Source: Nocardioides lacusdianchii (GTDB lineage Bacteria > Actinomycetota > Actinomycetes > Propionibacteriales > Nocardioidaceae). From it: a stretch of DNA of 64,000 nt. Position 1 is the stretch's first letter. The number at the start of each line of letters is the position of its first letter. Positions 8,126 to 15,723 of the stretch are shown here, one piece after another. The stretch lies in NCBI RefSeq assembly GCF_020102855.1, contig NZ_JADHZD010000009.1, positions 1 through 64,000 of the forward strand. Direction: 5' to 3'. The notes beneath the pieces were generated by a model, which saw only the letters and a program-made list of their open reading frames with translations, did no database searches and had not been told where the DNA came from. The position numbers and the translations under genes are program-made.

Positions 8126-8545
8126 ATGTCCTGGGTCGCGCAGTACGCCGTCGCCGCCGTGGTCTTCTGCGTGCTCGACCTGATCTGGCTCGGCACCGTG
8201 GCGGAGGACACCTACGCGCGCCACCTCGGCGACCTGCTGGCGCCGGAGCCCGACGTCGGCGCGGCGTTCGTCTTCTACGCGATCTTCGTCGCCGGACTGC
8301 TCTACTTCGTGATCCACCCGGCGGTCGCCGCGGGCTCGTGGCGCCGGGCGCTCGGCGCGGGCGGCTTCTTCGGGTTCGTCACCTACGCCACCTGGGACCT
8401 CACGAACCTCGCGGTGCTGCGCGACTTCCCCGCGGCGCTCGTCCCGATCGACCTGGCCTGGGGCACGTTCCTGGCCGCGACGGTCTCCGTCACGACGTAC
8501 GCCGTCGCGCAGCGCCTGCCCTCCTGGGCGCGCGGGGGCAGCTGA
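8126..8545 (+). CDS. DUF2177 family membrane protein
   Basis: The product is 139 residues with four predicted membrane helices. It begins MSWVAQYAVAAVVFCVLDLIWLG, carries the family-typical FVFYAIFVAGLLYFVIHP and GGFFGFVTYATWDLTNLAVL segments, and ends PIDLAWGTFLAATVSVTTYAV. This is the standard DUF2177 pattern, a small conserved inner-membrane family of unknown function. It is divergent from the GDPD gene, with about 75 bp between starts. Confidence 0.85.
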   Translation: MSWVAQYAVAAVVFCVLDLIWLGTVAEDTYARHLGDLLAPEPDVGAAFVFYAIFVAGLLYFVIHPAVAAGSWRRALGAGGFFGFVTYATWDLTNLAVLRDFPAALVPIDLAWGTFLAATVSVTTYAVAQRLPSWARGGS

Positions 8546-8554
8546 GCATCGCGG

Positions 8555-8896
8555 TCAGTGCACGTGGTCGCGCCAGTCCTCCGGCACGCGGCCGGCGGGC
8601 CCGGGCACGGGCTGGTCCTCGGGGCGGGACTGCGGGTCGGCGAGCCGCGGCCCGACCACCCCGACCGAGCGGGCGAAGTCCCAGAACCAGTCCTCGCCCG
8701 GCTCGTAGCTCTGCATCACCGGGTGCCCGGACGACTCGAAGTGGGCGGTCGCGTGCTGCGAGGGGCTGGAGTCGCAGCAGCCGACGTGGCCGCACTGCGC
8801 GCACCGGCGCAGGTGCACCCACCAGCCGCCGGCGGCCTCGCACTCCACGCAGCCGGGACCGGACGGGGCGACGTCGGGATCGATGCCTGCTGTCAT
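8555..8896 (-). CDS. UBP-type zinc finger domain protein
   Basis: The product is 113 residues. It is a ZnF-UBP domain: CVECEAAGGWWVHLRRCAQCGHVGCCDSS with paired cysteines, then HATAHFESSGHPVMQSYEPGEDWFWDF with zinc-ligand histidines. In eukaryotes the fold binds the ubiquitin C-terminus; bacterial versions are small solo proteins of unknown role. The C-terminus is proline-rich. It converges with the DUF2177 gene, with 9 bp between stops. Confidence 0.87.
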   Translation of the reverse strand: MTAGIDPDVAPSGPGCVECEAAGGWWVHLRRCAQCGHVGCCDSSPSQHATAHFESSGHPVMQSYEPGEDWFWDFARSVGVVGPRLADPQSRPEDQPVPGPAGRVPEDWRDHVH

Positions 8897-8939
8897 GGGA
8901 CCAGCGTGCCCCGTCGCGGTCGGATGTGCCAGAGCCGCG

Positions 8940-9410
8940 TCAGCCGGTGCCGGCGAGGAAGCCGGGCAGCCAGTGGGCCTCCCACGCCGGGATCTCCTGG
9001 TGCTCCACCGGCGCCCGCTCGGGGGCCCGCGCGGCCGTCCGGTAGCGGCCGTCCTCGCGCTCGAGGTAGCGGTAGTTCACCAGCTCGCGGCGCAGGTAGG
9101 CGAAGTCCTCGTGCACCCCGAGCAGGACGTCGTTCACCTCCCGCTCGGAGTAGACCCGCCCCGGCTCGAAGCGGCGCACCACCTCCAGCAGCACCGCCGC
9201 GCGGACCTTCCGCCTGGCAGGCACCCGCGCGATGCGGCCGTCGGCGAAGAGGCGGCCCACCAGCCGCTCCTGCTCGGCCCGCGCGGCGTCGTACGCCTCC
9301 CGGTGCGGGCTGCGGGTCTGCTCGAGGGTCGCTCGTGCGGCGGCGTAGCCCTCGCCGGTCTCGGCCATGCGCGCACGCACGACCGACTTGAAGTCACTGT
9401 CCCTAGTCAT
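8940..9410 (-). CDS. DUF2087 domain-containing protein
   Basis: The product is 156 residues. The C-terminal part shows the DUF2087 pattern: RIARVPARRKVRAAVLLEVVRRF, then YSEREVNDVLLGVHEDFAYLRRELVNYRYLERE, a winged-helix-like module often fused to transcriptional regulators. The N-terminal 55 residues are helical and charged (FKSVVRARMAETGEGYAAARATL). A GAAGGTGA ribosome site sits about 8 nt before the ATG at 9410. Gene regulation is plausible but unproven. Confidence 0.8.
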   Translation of the reverse strand: MTRDSDFKSVVRARMAETGEGYAAARATLEQTRSPHREAYDAARAEQERLVGRLFADGRIARVPARRKVRAAVLLEVVRRFEPGRVYSEREVNDVLLGVHEDFAYLRRELVNYRYLEREDGRYRTAARAPERAPVEHQEIPAWEAHWLPGFLAGTG

Positions 9411-9674
9411 GTCGTGATCACCTTCGACTGCGCTGCGCCCCCAGTACGCCGCTGCAGCGGGCGTCGACGATGCGACTCGTGGATGCGCCCGAGGATCTGC
9501 TCCCCTTCGCCACCTCGCACGGACTGGGGCCGACGCGTGGGCTGGGCGCTGGACGGCGCCCTCGGGGTCGAGTCTCCCAGAGACTCAGCAGCAAGGGCAA
9601 AGACTTTCCCGCGGGGTCGACCGCGCGCCCTCGGGCAACATCCACACCCGCGAGAGCCGCTGGGACATCACCTG

Positions 9675-9884
9675 CTACACCTGCGGCTGCTGACCGGCCG
9701 GCTCCCAGCCGCGCAGCCCGGCCAGGGTGCGCTCCACCAGGTCCACCTCCACCCGCTGCGGGTCGTGCGACCACCACTGCGGGTCGTCCGGCGGGAGGCC
9801 GAGCGTGGAGCGGAGCAGCGCGAAGAGCGGAGCGTCCTCGTGCGCCACGTCGTCGTACGAACGGGTCGCGAGGTGGTGGATCAT
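9675..9884 (-). CDS. Small hypothetical protein (69 aa)
   Basis: The product is 69 residues, acidic, with no membrane segment: it begins MIHHLATRSYDDVAHEDAPL and has DPQWWSHDPQRVEVDLVERTL in its second half. A good ribosome site (AGGGGAG, 7 nt before the ATG) supports the gene. I do not recognise a family. It is the only credible gene between the DUF2087 and TerC genes. The 264-bp stretch below it (9411-9674) holds only the unanchored Cys-rich reading frame described under findings. Confidence 0.5.
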   Translation of the reverse strand: MIHHLATRSYDDVAHEDAPLFALLRSTLGLPPDDPQWWSHDPQRVEVDLVERTLAGLRGWEPAGQQPQV

Positions 9885-10023
9885 GGCCGGCTCCCCTGGA
9901 TCAGCGGTGATTCCGTGGCGTTTCTCCCGAGCTTCCGCTGCGTCATCTGTTGTCGAACCTAGGCACCCCCGCGTGGGACGGGAGCGGTGTTACCGAGCAG
10001 TGGTCGGGACGTGCACGCACCGA

Positions 10024-10077
10024 TGCCCCCGCACGGCCACCGGGCCGACATGGTCTAGCCCGGAACCGACGGGGGCA
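10024..10077 (-). terminator. Nested hairpin downstream of the TerC gene
   Basis: The outer arms tgcccccg (10024-10031) and cgggggca (10070-10077) enclose inner arms ccgggc (10040-10045) and gcccgg (10058-10063). The structure starts 17 bp after the TerC stop on the minus strand, where a terminator is expected. The 209-bp gap up to 9885 has nothing else I can support. Confidence 0.5.
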
Positions 10078-10093
10078 CCGTCGCGGTGGAGCT

Positions 10094-11095
10094 TCAGCGC
10101 GAGCCGACCGGCTCGTCCTCGTCGAGGCCGGCGGCCGCCTTCGCCTTCGTGCGCCGGTTGGCGACCAGGCTGGTCGTGATGGTGACCGTCAGGATGCCGA
10201 GGATGACGAACAGCGACGTCAGCGTGGGCACGTCCGGCACCGACGGCCAGACCAGGTGCGCCCAGTGCAGGACCAGCTTGAAGCCGATGAAGCCCAGGAT
10301 CGCGGCGAGGCCGTAGCTGAGGTGGGCGAGCGCGCCGAGCGCACCCTCGAGCACGAAGTAGAGCGCGCGCAGGCCGAGCAGGGCGAACGCGTTGGTGACG
10401 AAGACCAGGTAGGGGTCACCGGTGATGCCGTAGACCGCCGGCACCGAGTCGACGGCGAAGACCACGTCGGTGGCGAAGACCGCGACGGTCACGAGCGCGA
10501 AGGGCGTCAGCGCCCGCGCGCCGTCCTTGATCACGGTGAACTTCGCGCCCTCGTAGTCGTCGGTGACGGGCATGAAGCGGCGCATCACCTTGACCACGCG
10601 CATCTCGGCGACCTCGACCTCGTGCTCCTGGCCGCGGATCGCGTCACGCAGCAGCTTGACGCCGGTGAGCAGCAGGATCGCGCCGAAGACCAGGAAGACC
10701 CAGTCGAAGCGCGAGAGCGCGGCCGCACCGAGGGCGATGAAGATGCCGCGCAGCACGAGCGCGCCGATGATGCCGTAGAGCAGCACGCGCTGCTTGAGCA
10801 CCTCGGGGACGGCGAAGGCCGCCAGCAGCAGCATGAAGACGAAGAGGTTGTCGACGCTCAACGTCTTCTCGACGAGGTAGCCGGTGTAGTACTCCAGGCC
10901 GCGGTCGCCGCCGTGGACGTTCCAGACGTAGAGGCCGAAGGCGAGCGGCAGCGCGACGTAGAACGCCGACCAGGCGATGGCCTCCTTCATCGACACCTCG
11001 TGCGGCTTGCGCGTGGCGATGAAGTCGACGGCGAGCAGGGCAAGCACCACGCCGATGGTGATGAACCACAGGGTGGGGGACGCGATGGACGTCAT
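10094..11095 (-). CDS. TerC/Alx family membrane transporter (probable Mn2+ exporter)
   Basis: The product is 333 residues with about nine membrane helices. TerC hallmarks are present: FALVTVAVFATDVVFAVDSVPAVYGITGDPYLVFVTNAFALLGLRALYF, with acidic residues inside helices, and GYLVEKTLSVDNLFVFMLLL in the N-terminal half. The basic C-terminal tail is cytoplasmic. Alx/TerC proteins export Mn2+ in several bacteria. The leader carries a yybP-ykoY riboswitch and a hairpin over the ribosome site (TGAGGAGA just before the ATG), so expression should rise with Mn2+. The family call is secure; the metal is inferred from the riboswitch. Confidence 0.93.
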   Translation of the reverse strand: MTSIASPTLWFITIGVVLALLAVDFIATRKPHEVSMKEAIAWSAFYVALPLAFGLYVWNVHGGDRGLEYYTGYLVEKTLSVDNLFVFMLLLAAFAVPEVLKQRVLLYGIIGALVLRGIFIALGAAALSRFDWVFLVFGAILLLTGVKLLRDAIRGQEHEVEVAEMRVVKVMRRFMPVTDDYEGAKFTVIKDGARALTPFALVTVAVFATDVVFAVDSVPAVYGITGDPYLVFVTNAFALLGLRALYFVLEGALGALAHLSYGLAAILGFIGFKLVLHWAHLVWPSVPDVPTLTSLFVILGILTVTITTSLVANRRTKAKAAAGLDEDEPVGSR

Positions 11096-11101
11096 GGGTC
11101 T

Positions 11102-11123
11102 CCTCAGGATCGATCTCCTGAGG
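11102..11123 (-). promoter_or_regulatory. Ribosome-site-sequestering hairpin of the TerC leader
   Basis: Read on the minus strand, cctcagga and tcctgagg form a perfect 8-bp stem around gatcga. The 3' arm runs into GGAGA, the ribosome site 6-9 nt before the ATG at 11095. The 5' arm is shared with the 3' end of the riboswitch aptamer (GAGACCTC), so ligand binding and sequestration should compete. Confidence 0.7.
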
Positions 11124-11226
11124 TCTCCCCCGCCGCGAGCTGCGATCGGCCGCTCGCCGGGGCGCCTGCTGAGGCGCCGTAGTGACCGACGAGTGTTGGT
11201 GGGGTACTCCCCTCGCCGCGGAGTCT
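11112..11226 (-). ncRNA. yybP-ykoY (manganese) riboswitch
   Basis: On the minus strand the leader contains GGGGAGTA early and GGGGGAGACCTC at the 3' end, the two invariant blocks of the yybP-ykoY aptamer, about 90 nt apart and separated by GC-rich stem-forming sequence (ggcgcc pairs, tcggtcac). This class binds Mn2+ and commonly controls TerC/Alx, MntP and GDT1 genes, which matches the downstream gene. Boundaries are approximate. The promoter should lie between 11227 and 11280, shared with the divergent flavoprotein gene. Confidence 0.85.
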
Positions 11227-11280
11227 AATTGACCCTTCAAGGTGATCGCCAATCGGCTCGGGCGCCGTAGTCTCGCGAGC

Positions 11281-12696
11281 ATGGACGAGCTGGAGTACGA
11301 CGTCGTCGTCATCGGCGGCGGACCTGCGGGCGAGAACGCCGCGCAGTACGCCGTCGAGGGCACCGACATGACCGCTGCCATCGTCGAGCGCGAGCTGCTC
11401 GGCGGGGAGTGCAGCTACTGGGCCTGCATGCCCAGCAAGGCGCTGCTGCGCCCGATCGCCGTCGCCGACCTCACCGCCGACCTGCCGGGGGTCTCGACGG
11501 CCCACGTGGCTCCGAAGGCGCTGCTGGAGCGGCGCGACGCCTGGGTCTCGCACTACGACGACGCCGGGCAGGTCACCTGGGCCGAGGACGCCGGTCTCGC
11601 AGTGCTCCGCGGCGACGGCCGCCTGACCGGCGAGCGGACGGTCCGGATCTCGGGCTCCGACGGCGAGCGCACGGTCCGGGCCCGCCGGGCGGTGGTCATC
11701 GCGACCGGCAGCGCGGCCCACGTGCCGGAGATGTACGCCGAAGCGCTGCCGTGGGACTCGCGCGACGCCACCGCGGTGACCGAGGTGCCGGACCGCCTCG
11801 TCGTGGTGGGCGGCGGCGTCGTCGCCTGCGAGGCCGCGATCTGGATGTCGGCCCTCGGCTCCGAGGTGACCCTCGTGGTCCGCGACCGACGCCTGCTCGG
11901 GCGCACCGAGCCCTTCGCCGGCGAGGCCGTGCTGGAGGGCCTGCGCGCGCGGGGCGTCACCGTGCACCTGGGGACCGACGTGACCGGCGTACGCCGTGAG
12001 GGCGCGGAAGCCACCGGGGTCGGCAGGATCCACGGGGGGACCGTCGCGCTGGCCACCTCGGCGGGCGAGATCGAGGCCGACGAGGTGCTGCTCTCGATCG
12101 GGCGCGCACCGCGGCTCGACGACCTCGGCCTGGACTCGGTCGGGCTCACCCCCGACGACGTCACCGGCGGCCGGCTGCCCGAGTGGCTGCACGCCGTGGG
12201 CGACGCCAGCGGCGGCCCGCCACTGACCCACTGGGGCAAGCACCAGGCCCGGCTCGTCGGCGCCCGCATCGTCGCAGCCGCCGCCGGCGAGGTGGCGTGG
12301 GAGCCGGACCGCGAGGCGCCCGTGCCGCAGGTCGTCTTCAGCGACCCGGAGGTCGCGAGCGTCGGGCTCACCGAGGCCGAGGCCCGCGACGCGGGGCACG
12401 ACGTGGTCACCTCCCGCGTCCCGACCTCGGCCGCAGCCGGCACCGGCCTGCTGCGCGACCACGTCGCCGGTCATGCCCAGCTGGTCGTGGACACCGACTC
12501 GCGGCTCCTCCTCGGCGCGACCTTCGTCGGCCCGGAGGCCGGCGAGCTGGTGCACGCCGCGACGGTGGCGATCGTCGGCGACGTCCCGGTGCACGTGCTG
12601 CGGCACGCCGTGGCGTCGTACCCCACCGCTGCGGAGCTGTGGCTGCGGCTGCTCGAGGAGCTGCCGCGCGAGCTCCGGGTCCCGCCGGAGCGGTGA
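11281..12696 (+). CDS. FAD-dependent pyridine nucleotide-disulfide oxidoreductase
   Basis: The product is 471 residues of the lipoamide dehydrogenase/mercuric reductase superfamily. It has an FAD-binding VVIGGGPAGENAAQYA (9-24), a redox-active C-x4-C pair in GGECSYWACMPSKALL, an NAD(P)-binding LVVVGGGVVACEAAIWM and a second FAD motif near HAVGDASGGPPLTHW. In the C-terminal dimerisation domain the usual HPT..E catalytic His is replaced: the sequence reads ASYPTAAELW. The substrate may therefore differ from glutathione or dihydrolipoamide reductases. It is divergent from the TerC leader and ends 4 bp from the convergent ATPase gene. Confidence 0.9.
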   Translation: MDELEYDVVVIGGGPAGENAAQYAVEGTDMTAAIVERELLGGECSYWACMPSKALLRPIAVADLTADLPGVSTAHVAPKALLERRDAWVSHYDDAGQVTWAEDAGLAVLRGDGRLTGERTVRISGSDGERTVRARRAVVIATGSAAHVPEMYAEALPWDSRDATAVTEVPDRLVVVGGGVVACEAAIWMSALGSEVTLVVRDRRLLGRTEPFAGEAVLEGLRARGVTVHLGTDVTGVRREGAEATGVGRIHGGTVALATSAGEIEADEVLLSIGRAPRLDDLGLDSVGLTPDDVTGGRLPEWLHAVGDASGGPPLTHWGKHQARLVGARIVAAAAGEVAWEPDREAPVPQVVFSDPEVASVGLTEAEARDAGHDVVTSRVPTSAAAGTGLLRDHVAGHAQLVVDTDSRLLLGATFVGPEAGELVHAATVAIVGDVPVHVLRHAVASYPTAAELWLRLLEELPRELRVPPER

Positions 12697-12700
12697 ACCG

Positions 12701-13897
12701 TCAGCCGCGCTCGCGCAGGTAGCGCCCGAAGTGGGGCACGGTGAAGGCGATCCGACCGCGCTCACCGGAGTAGACGAGGCCCTTCTTGAGCAGGGAGTCG
12801 CGCGCCGGGGAGAGCGACTGCGGCTTCTTCCCGAGGTTCGCCGCGACGTCCGCGCTGAGCACGGCGTCACCCTCGGCCTCGTCCTGCGCTGCCGCGACCT
12901 CGGCCATCGCCATCAGGTAGTCGCGCTCCCCCGGCGTGGCCCGCTCGTAGCGTGAGCCGAAGAAGCCGACCGCGAGCTCCGACTCGGCCTCCGGTGCCGC
13001 GACCGCGACGTCGGCGGCGGTGATCGGCGAGCGCGGGGCGAGGTCCCACACGGCCTTGCCGTAGGCCTGGATGAAGTAGGGGTAGCCGCCGGTGGCGTCG
13101 TACATCGCGGCCAGCGCGTCGGCGGCGTACGCCGCGTCCTCGTCCGCGGCCGGCGCCTCGAGCGCGCGGTCGGCGGCCTCGCGGGAGAGCCGGTCGATGC
13201 GCTGGTAGCGGAAGAGCCGCTCGCTGTAGGACTTGCTCGCGCTCAGCACGGCCGGCAGGTGCGGCAGGCCGGCGCCGACGACGATGACGGGCAGGCCCGA
13301 CTGGCTCAGCTCGTGGCAGGCCGCGCACAGCGCCGAGATGTCGTCGGGGCCGAGGTCCTGCATCTCGTCGATGAAGATGCCGATGCCCTTGCCCACGTCG
13401 GCGGCCAGGCCGCCGAGGTCGGTGAAGAGCTCGACGAGGTCGATCTCGATGTCGCCGGAGTCGGCCCGCCCGCGCACTGCGGGGGCGTCGATGCCAGGGC
13501 TCCACTGGTCCTTGAGCTTCGCGGCGGCGCCGGCGTCACGGTGGGCGAAGGACTTGATGACGCCGAGGACGTGGTCGACCGAGTCCTCGTCGCGGTGGCC
13601 GAGCTCGCGCACCGCCTGGTGCAGGGCGCTGCTCAACGGGCGCCGCAGCCCCTGCCCCGGTCGGGCCTCGAGCTTGCCGGTCCCCCACCCCTTGCGCACG
13701 GCGGCGCCGCGGAGCGCGTTGAGCAGGACGGTCTTGCCCACGCCGCGCAGCCCGGTGAGCACGAGGCTGCGCTCGGGGCGCCCCTTGGCGACGCGCTCGA
13801 GGACGACCTCGAAGGCGGCGAGCTGCTCGTCGCGGCCGGCGAGCTCAGGCGGGCGCTGCCCCGCGCCGGGGGCGTACGGGTTCCGGATCGGGTCCAC
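12701..13897 (-). CDS. AAA/STAND-type ATPase with C-terminal winged-helix-like region
   Basis: The product is 398 residues. Walker A is LVLTGLRGVGKTVLLNAL (near 45-62), Walker B is IGIFIDEMQDLG (near 172), and VIVVGAGLPHLP serves as sensor 1. The C-terminal 80 residues (LGKKPQSLSPARDSLLKKGLVYSGERGRIAFTVPHFGRYLRERG) resemble a winged helix as in archaeal-type and ORC/CDC6-like ATPases. It is cytoplasmic with no signal. Homologues are common in actinobacteria, but their role is unknown. No toxin or nuclease partner lies alongside. Confidence 0.85.
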   Translation of the reverse strand: MDPIRNPYAPGAGQRPPELAGRDEQLAAFEVVLERVAKGRPERSLVLTGLRGVGKTVLLNALRGAAVRKGWGTGKLEARPGQGLRRPLSSALHQAVRELGHRDEDSVDHVLGVIKSFAHRDAGAAAKLKDQWSPGIDAPAVRGRADSGDIEIDLVELFTDLGGLAADVGKGIGIFIDEMQDLGPDDISALCAACHELSQSGLPVIVVGAGLPHLPAVLSASKSYSERLFRYQRIDRLSREAADRALEAPAADEDAAYAADALAAMYDATGGYPYFIQAYGKAVWDLAPRSPITAADVAVAAPEAESELAVGFFGSRYERATPGERDYLMAMAEVAAAQDEAEGDAVLSADVAANLGKKPQSLSPARDSLLKKGLVYSGERGRIAFTVPHFGRYLRERG

Positions 13898-13968
13898 GAT
13901 CAGACGGTATCCGGGAATCTAGTTCGCGCCTTAGATTGCCGGATAGTCCGCGAGTCGGGCCTCGGACC

Positions 13969-14232
13969 TCAGCCCGCGCGGCTCGGCCGCTCCACCCGCT
14001 CGACCCGCTCGCGGGCGGTGTCGTACGCCTCGTCGAGCCCGCGGCGCAGGAGCGTGATCAGCTCCGGCACCTCGTCAGCGGCGAGGCGGAAGGTGCCGGC
14101 GCACACGTTGTCGCGCCACAGCGAGAGCACCACGACCTGCTGCTCCTGGTGCCAGGTGACGCGCATCGTGCGGTCCTCACCGCGGGGGTCGAGGAAGACC
14201 GTCCCGGTGCGAGGGGTGCGCTGCTGGGCCAT
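13969..14232 (-). CDS. Conserved actinobacterial hypothetical protein (87 aa)
   Basis: The product is 87 residues. It contains MRVTWHQEQQVVVLSLWRDNVCAGTFRLAADEVPELITLL, a pattern I recognise from small actinobacterial proteins of unknown function with a beta-hairpin rich N-terminal half and a C-terminal helix. There is no signal peptide or membrane segment. It is divergent from the Fpg/Nei gene with 46 bp between starts, so the two promoters overlap. Confidence 0.75.
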   Translation of the reverse strand: MAQQRTPRTGTVFLDPRGEDRTMRVTWHQEQQVVVLSLWRDNVCAGTFRLAADEVPELITLLRRGLDEAYDTARERVERVERPSRAG

Positions 14233-14278
14233 GTCTCATTGTGACCCGTCGCACACAGATCTGCCTAGACTCGTCCTT

Positions 14279-15160
14279 GTGCCCGAGCTGCCCGAGGTCG
14301 AAGCCCTCGTCCAGGACCTGCGCGGCCGCCTCGTCGGTCGTGCGATCAGCCGCGTCGACCTCGCCGCCTTCAGTGCCCTCAAGACCTTCGACCCGCCGCT
14401 GCACGCGCTGCACGGCACGCTCGTCGAGGACGTGACCCGCCACGGCAAGTTCCTCGACATCGACGCCAGCGGGGTCCACCTCGTGATCCACCTCGCGCGC
14501 GCCGGCTGGATCCGGTGGCGCGACGAGGTGCCGGCGCTGCCCGCCCGGCCCAACAGCAAGAACCCGCTGGCCGCGCGCGTGGTGATCGACGACCCCGACC
14601 TCGACACGCAGCCCGGGCTCGACATCACCGAGGCCGGCACCCGCAAGGGCCTCGCGATCTACGTGGTGCGCGACCCGCAGCAGGTCGAGGGGATCGCGCG
14701 CCTGGGCCCGGACCCGCTCTCGGACGACTTCACGATCGAGGTGCTGCGCGGGATCCTCCAGGCCGAGGGGCGCAAGCAGGTCAAGGGCGTGATGCGGATG
14801 CAGTCGATCATCGCCGGCATCGGCAACGCCTACTCCGACGAGATCCTCCACGCCGCACGGATGTCGCCCTTCAAGCCGGCCAGCAGCCTCGAGGAGGACG
14901 ACCTCGAGACGTTGTACGCCGCCATCCGCGGCACGCTGGGCGACGCGGTCCGGCGCTCGAGCGGGCTCGCCGCGAGCGAGCTCAAGGGTGAGAAGAAGAG
15001 CAACCTCGCGGTCCACGGCCGCACCGGCCAGGCGTGCCCGGTCTGCGGCGACACCGTGCGCGAGGTGTCCTTCGCGGACTCGAGCCTGCAGTACTGCGCG
15101 ACGTGCCAGACCGGCGGGAAGCCGTTGGCGGACCGGCGCATGTCGAAGCTGCTGAAGTAG
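14279..15160 (+). CDS. Fpg/Nei family DNA glycosylase
   Basis: The product is 293 residues and acts in base-excision repair of oxidised bases. The start is GTG 14279, giving V-PELPEVE so that after Met removal the catalytic Pro and Glu lie at the N-terminus. Further features are the H2TH region (GIGNAYSDEILHAARMSPF), a Lys-containing KFLDID strand and a C-terminal zinc finger CPVC-x16-CATC ending GGKPLADRRMSKLLK. The finger has QTGGKPLADRR where classical Fpg has QxGGRxTxxCP, so it belongs to the divergent actinobacterial branch and its substrate preference is uncertain. Confidence 0.92.
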   Translation: MPELPEVEALVQDLRGRLVGRAISRVDLAAFSALKTFDPPLHALHGTLVEDVTRHGKFLDIDASGVHLVIHLARAGWIRWRDEVPALPARPNSKNPLAARVVIDDPDLDTQPGLDITEAGTRKGLAIYVVRDPQQVEGIARLGPDPLSDDFTIEVLRGILQAEGRKQVKGVMRMQSIIAGIGNAYSDEILHAARMSPFKPASSLEEDDLETLYAAIRGTLGDAVRRSSGLAASELKGEKKSNLAVHGRTGQACPVCGDTVREVSFADSSLQYCATCQTGGKPLADRRMSKLLK

Positions 15161-15258
15161 CCCGACCCGGACGCAGCGAAGGTGCCGGTCGGACTCACCC
15201 CCGTGAAGCCCGCCCGACACCTACTGCGTCAAGCGTACCTTGACAAGGACAGATCTTC

Positions 15259-15648
15259 TCACGCAGTGGCGCTCTTGTCGCTCGATTTCCGCGAGAACCT
15301 CTCCCAGGCAGCCTGCCGCGACACCCCGAGGGTGCGGCCGATCTCCGCCCACGAGACGTTGCGGGCGCGGAGCAGGTCGACCCACTCGTGCGCGAAGGAC
15401 TGGTTCTGCTCGGCCGAGGCCAGGATCATCGGGAGCGCGGCGAGCACCTCGGTGTCGCTCATCCGCTCCCACGGGAAGGTCCCCCGCGCCTCGGCGACCT
15501 GCGACGGCTCGTGGACCATGACGTGGAAGTCGTCGACGCAGCCGCGGCAGATCTGCGCGCCGAGACCGCCGATCAACGGCACGTCGGTGTCCGGCCCCCC
15601 CTGCGTCCCGCAGAACGAACAGATCCTGCCCTCACGCGTGATCGCCAT
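15259..15648 (-). CDS. ClpX-type C4 zinc finger plus HTH protein (copy 1)
   Basis: The product is 129 residues. Residues 10-37 form a ClpX-like C4 zinc finger (C10, C13, C34, C37: ICSFCGTQGG ... QICRGCV). Residues 85-118 look like a helix-turn-helix (VSWAEIGRTLGVSRQAAWERF). No AAA domain is present, so this is not ClpX itself. A close paralog of the same layout lies at 63108-63488, with the same acidic linker (PWERMSDTEVLAALPMI versus PWDRMSLSELLATLPLI). DNA binding with metal-stabilised dimerisation is inferred. The gap from the Fpg stop contains a short dyad gtcaag-cgtac-cttgac at 15228-15244. Confidence 0.82.
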   Translation of the reverse strand: MAITREGRICSFCGTQGGPDTDVPLIGGLGAQICRGCVDDFHVMVHEPSQVAEARGTFPWERMSDTEVLAALPMILASAEQNQSFAHEWVDLLRARNVSWAEIGRTLGVSRQAAWERFSRKSSDKSATA

Positions 15649-15723
15649 GGCCCTCGCCTCCCGCCGTCGATGCTACTCCCCGGCGGGCGAGCCCACCGGC
15701 GTACGCACAACCCCGGCTGCGGC

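Noticed and set aside
9418..9777. 119-codon minus-strand frame upstream of the DUF2087 gene
   Set aside because: It overlaps the better-supported 69-residue gene, has no homology I recognise and has atypical composition.
15228..15244. Dyad gtcaag-cgtac-cttgac after the Fpg gene
   Set aside because: Only a 6-bp stem with a 5-nt loop; it may be a weak terminator or an operator, with too little evidence for a call.
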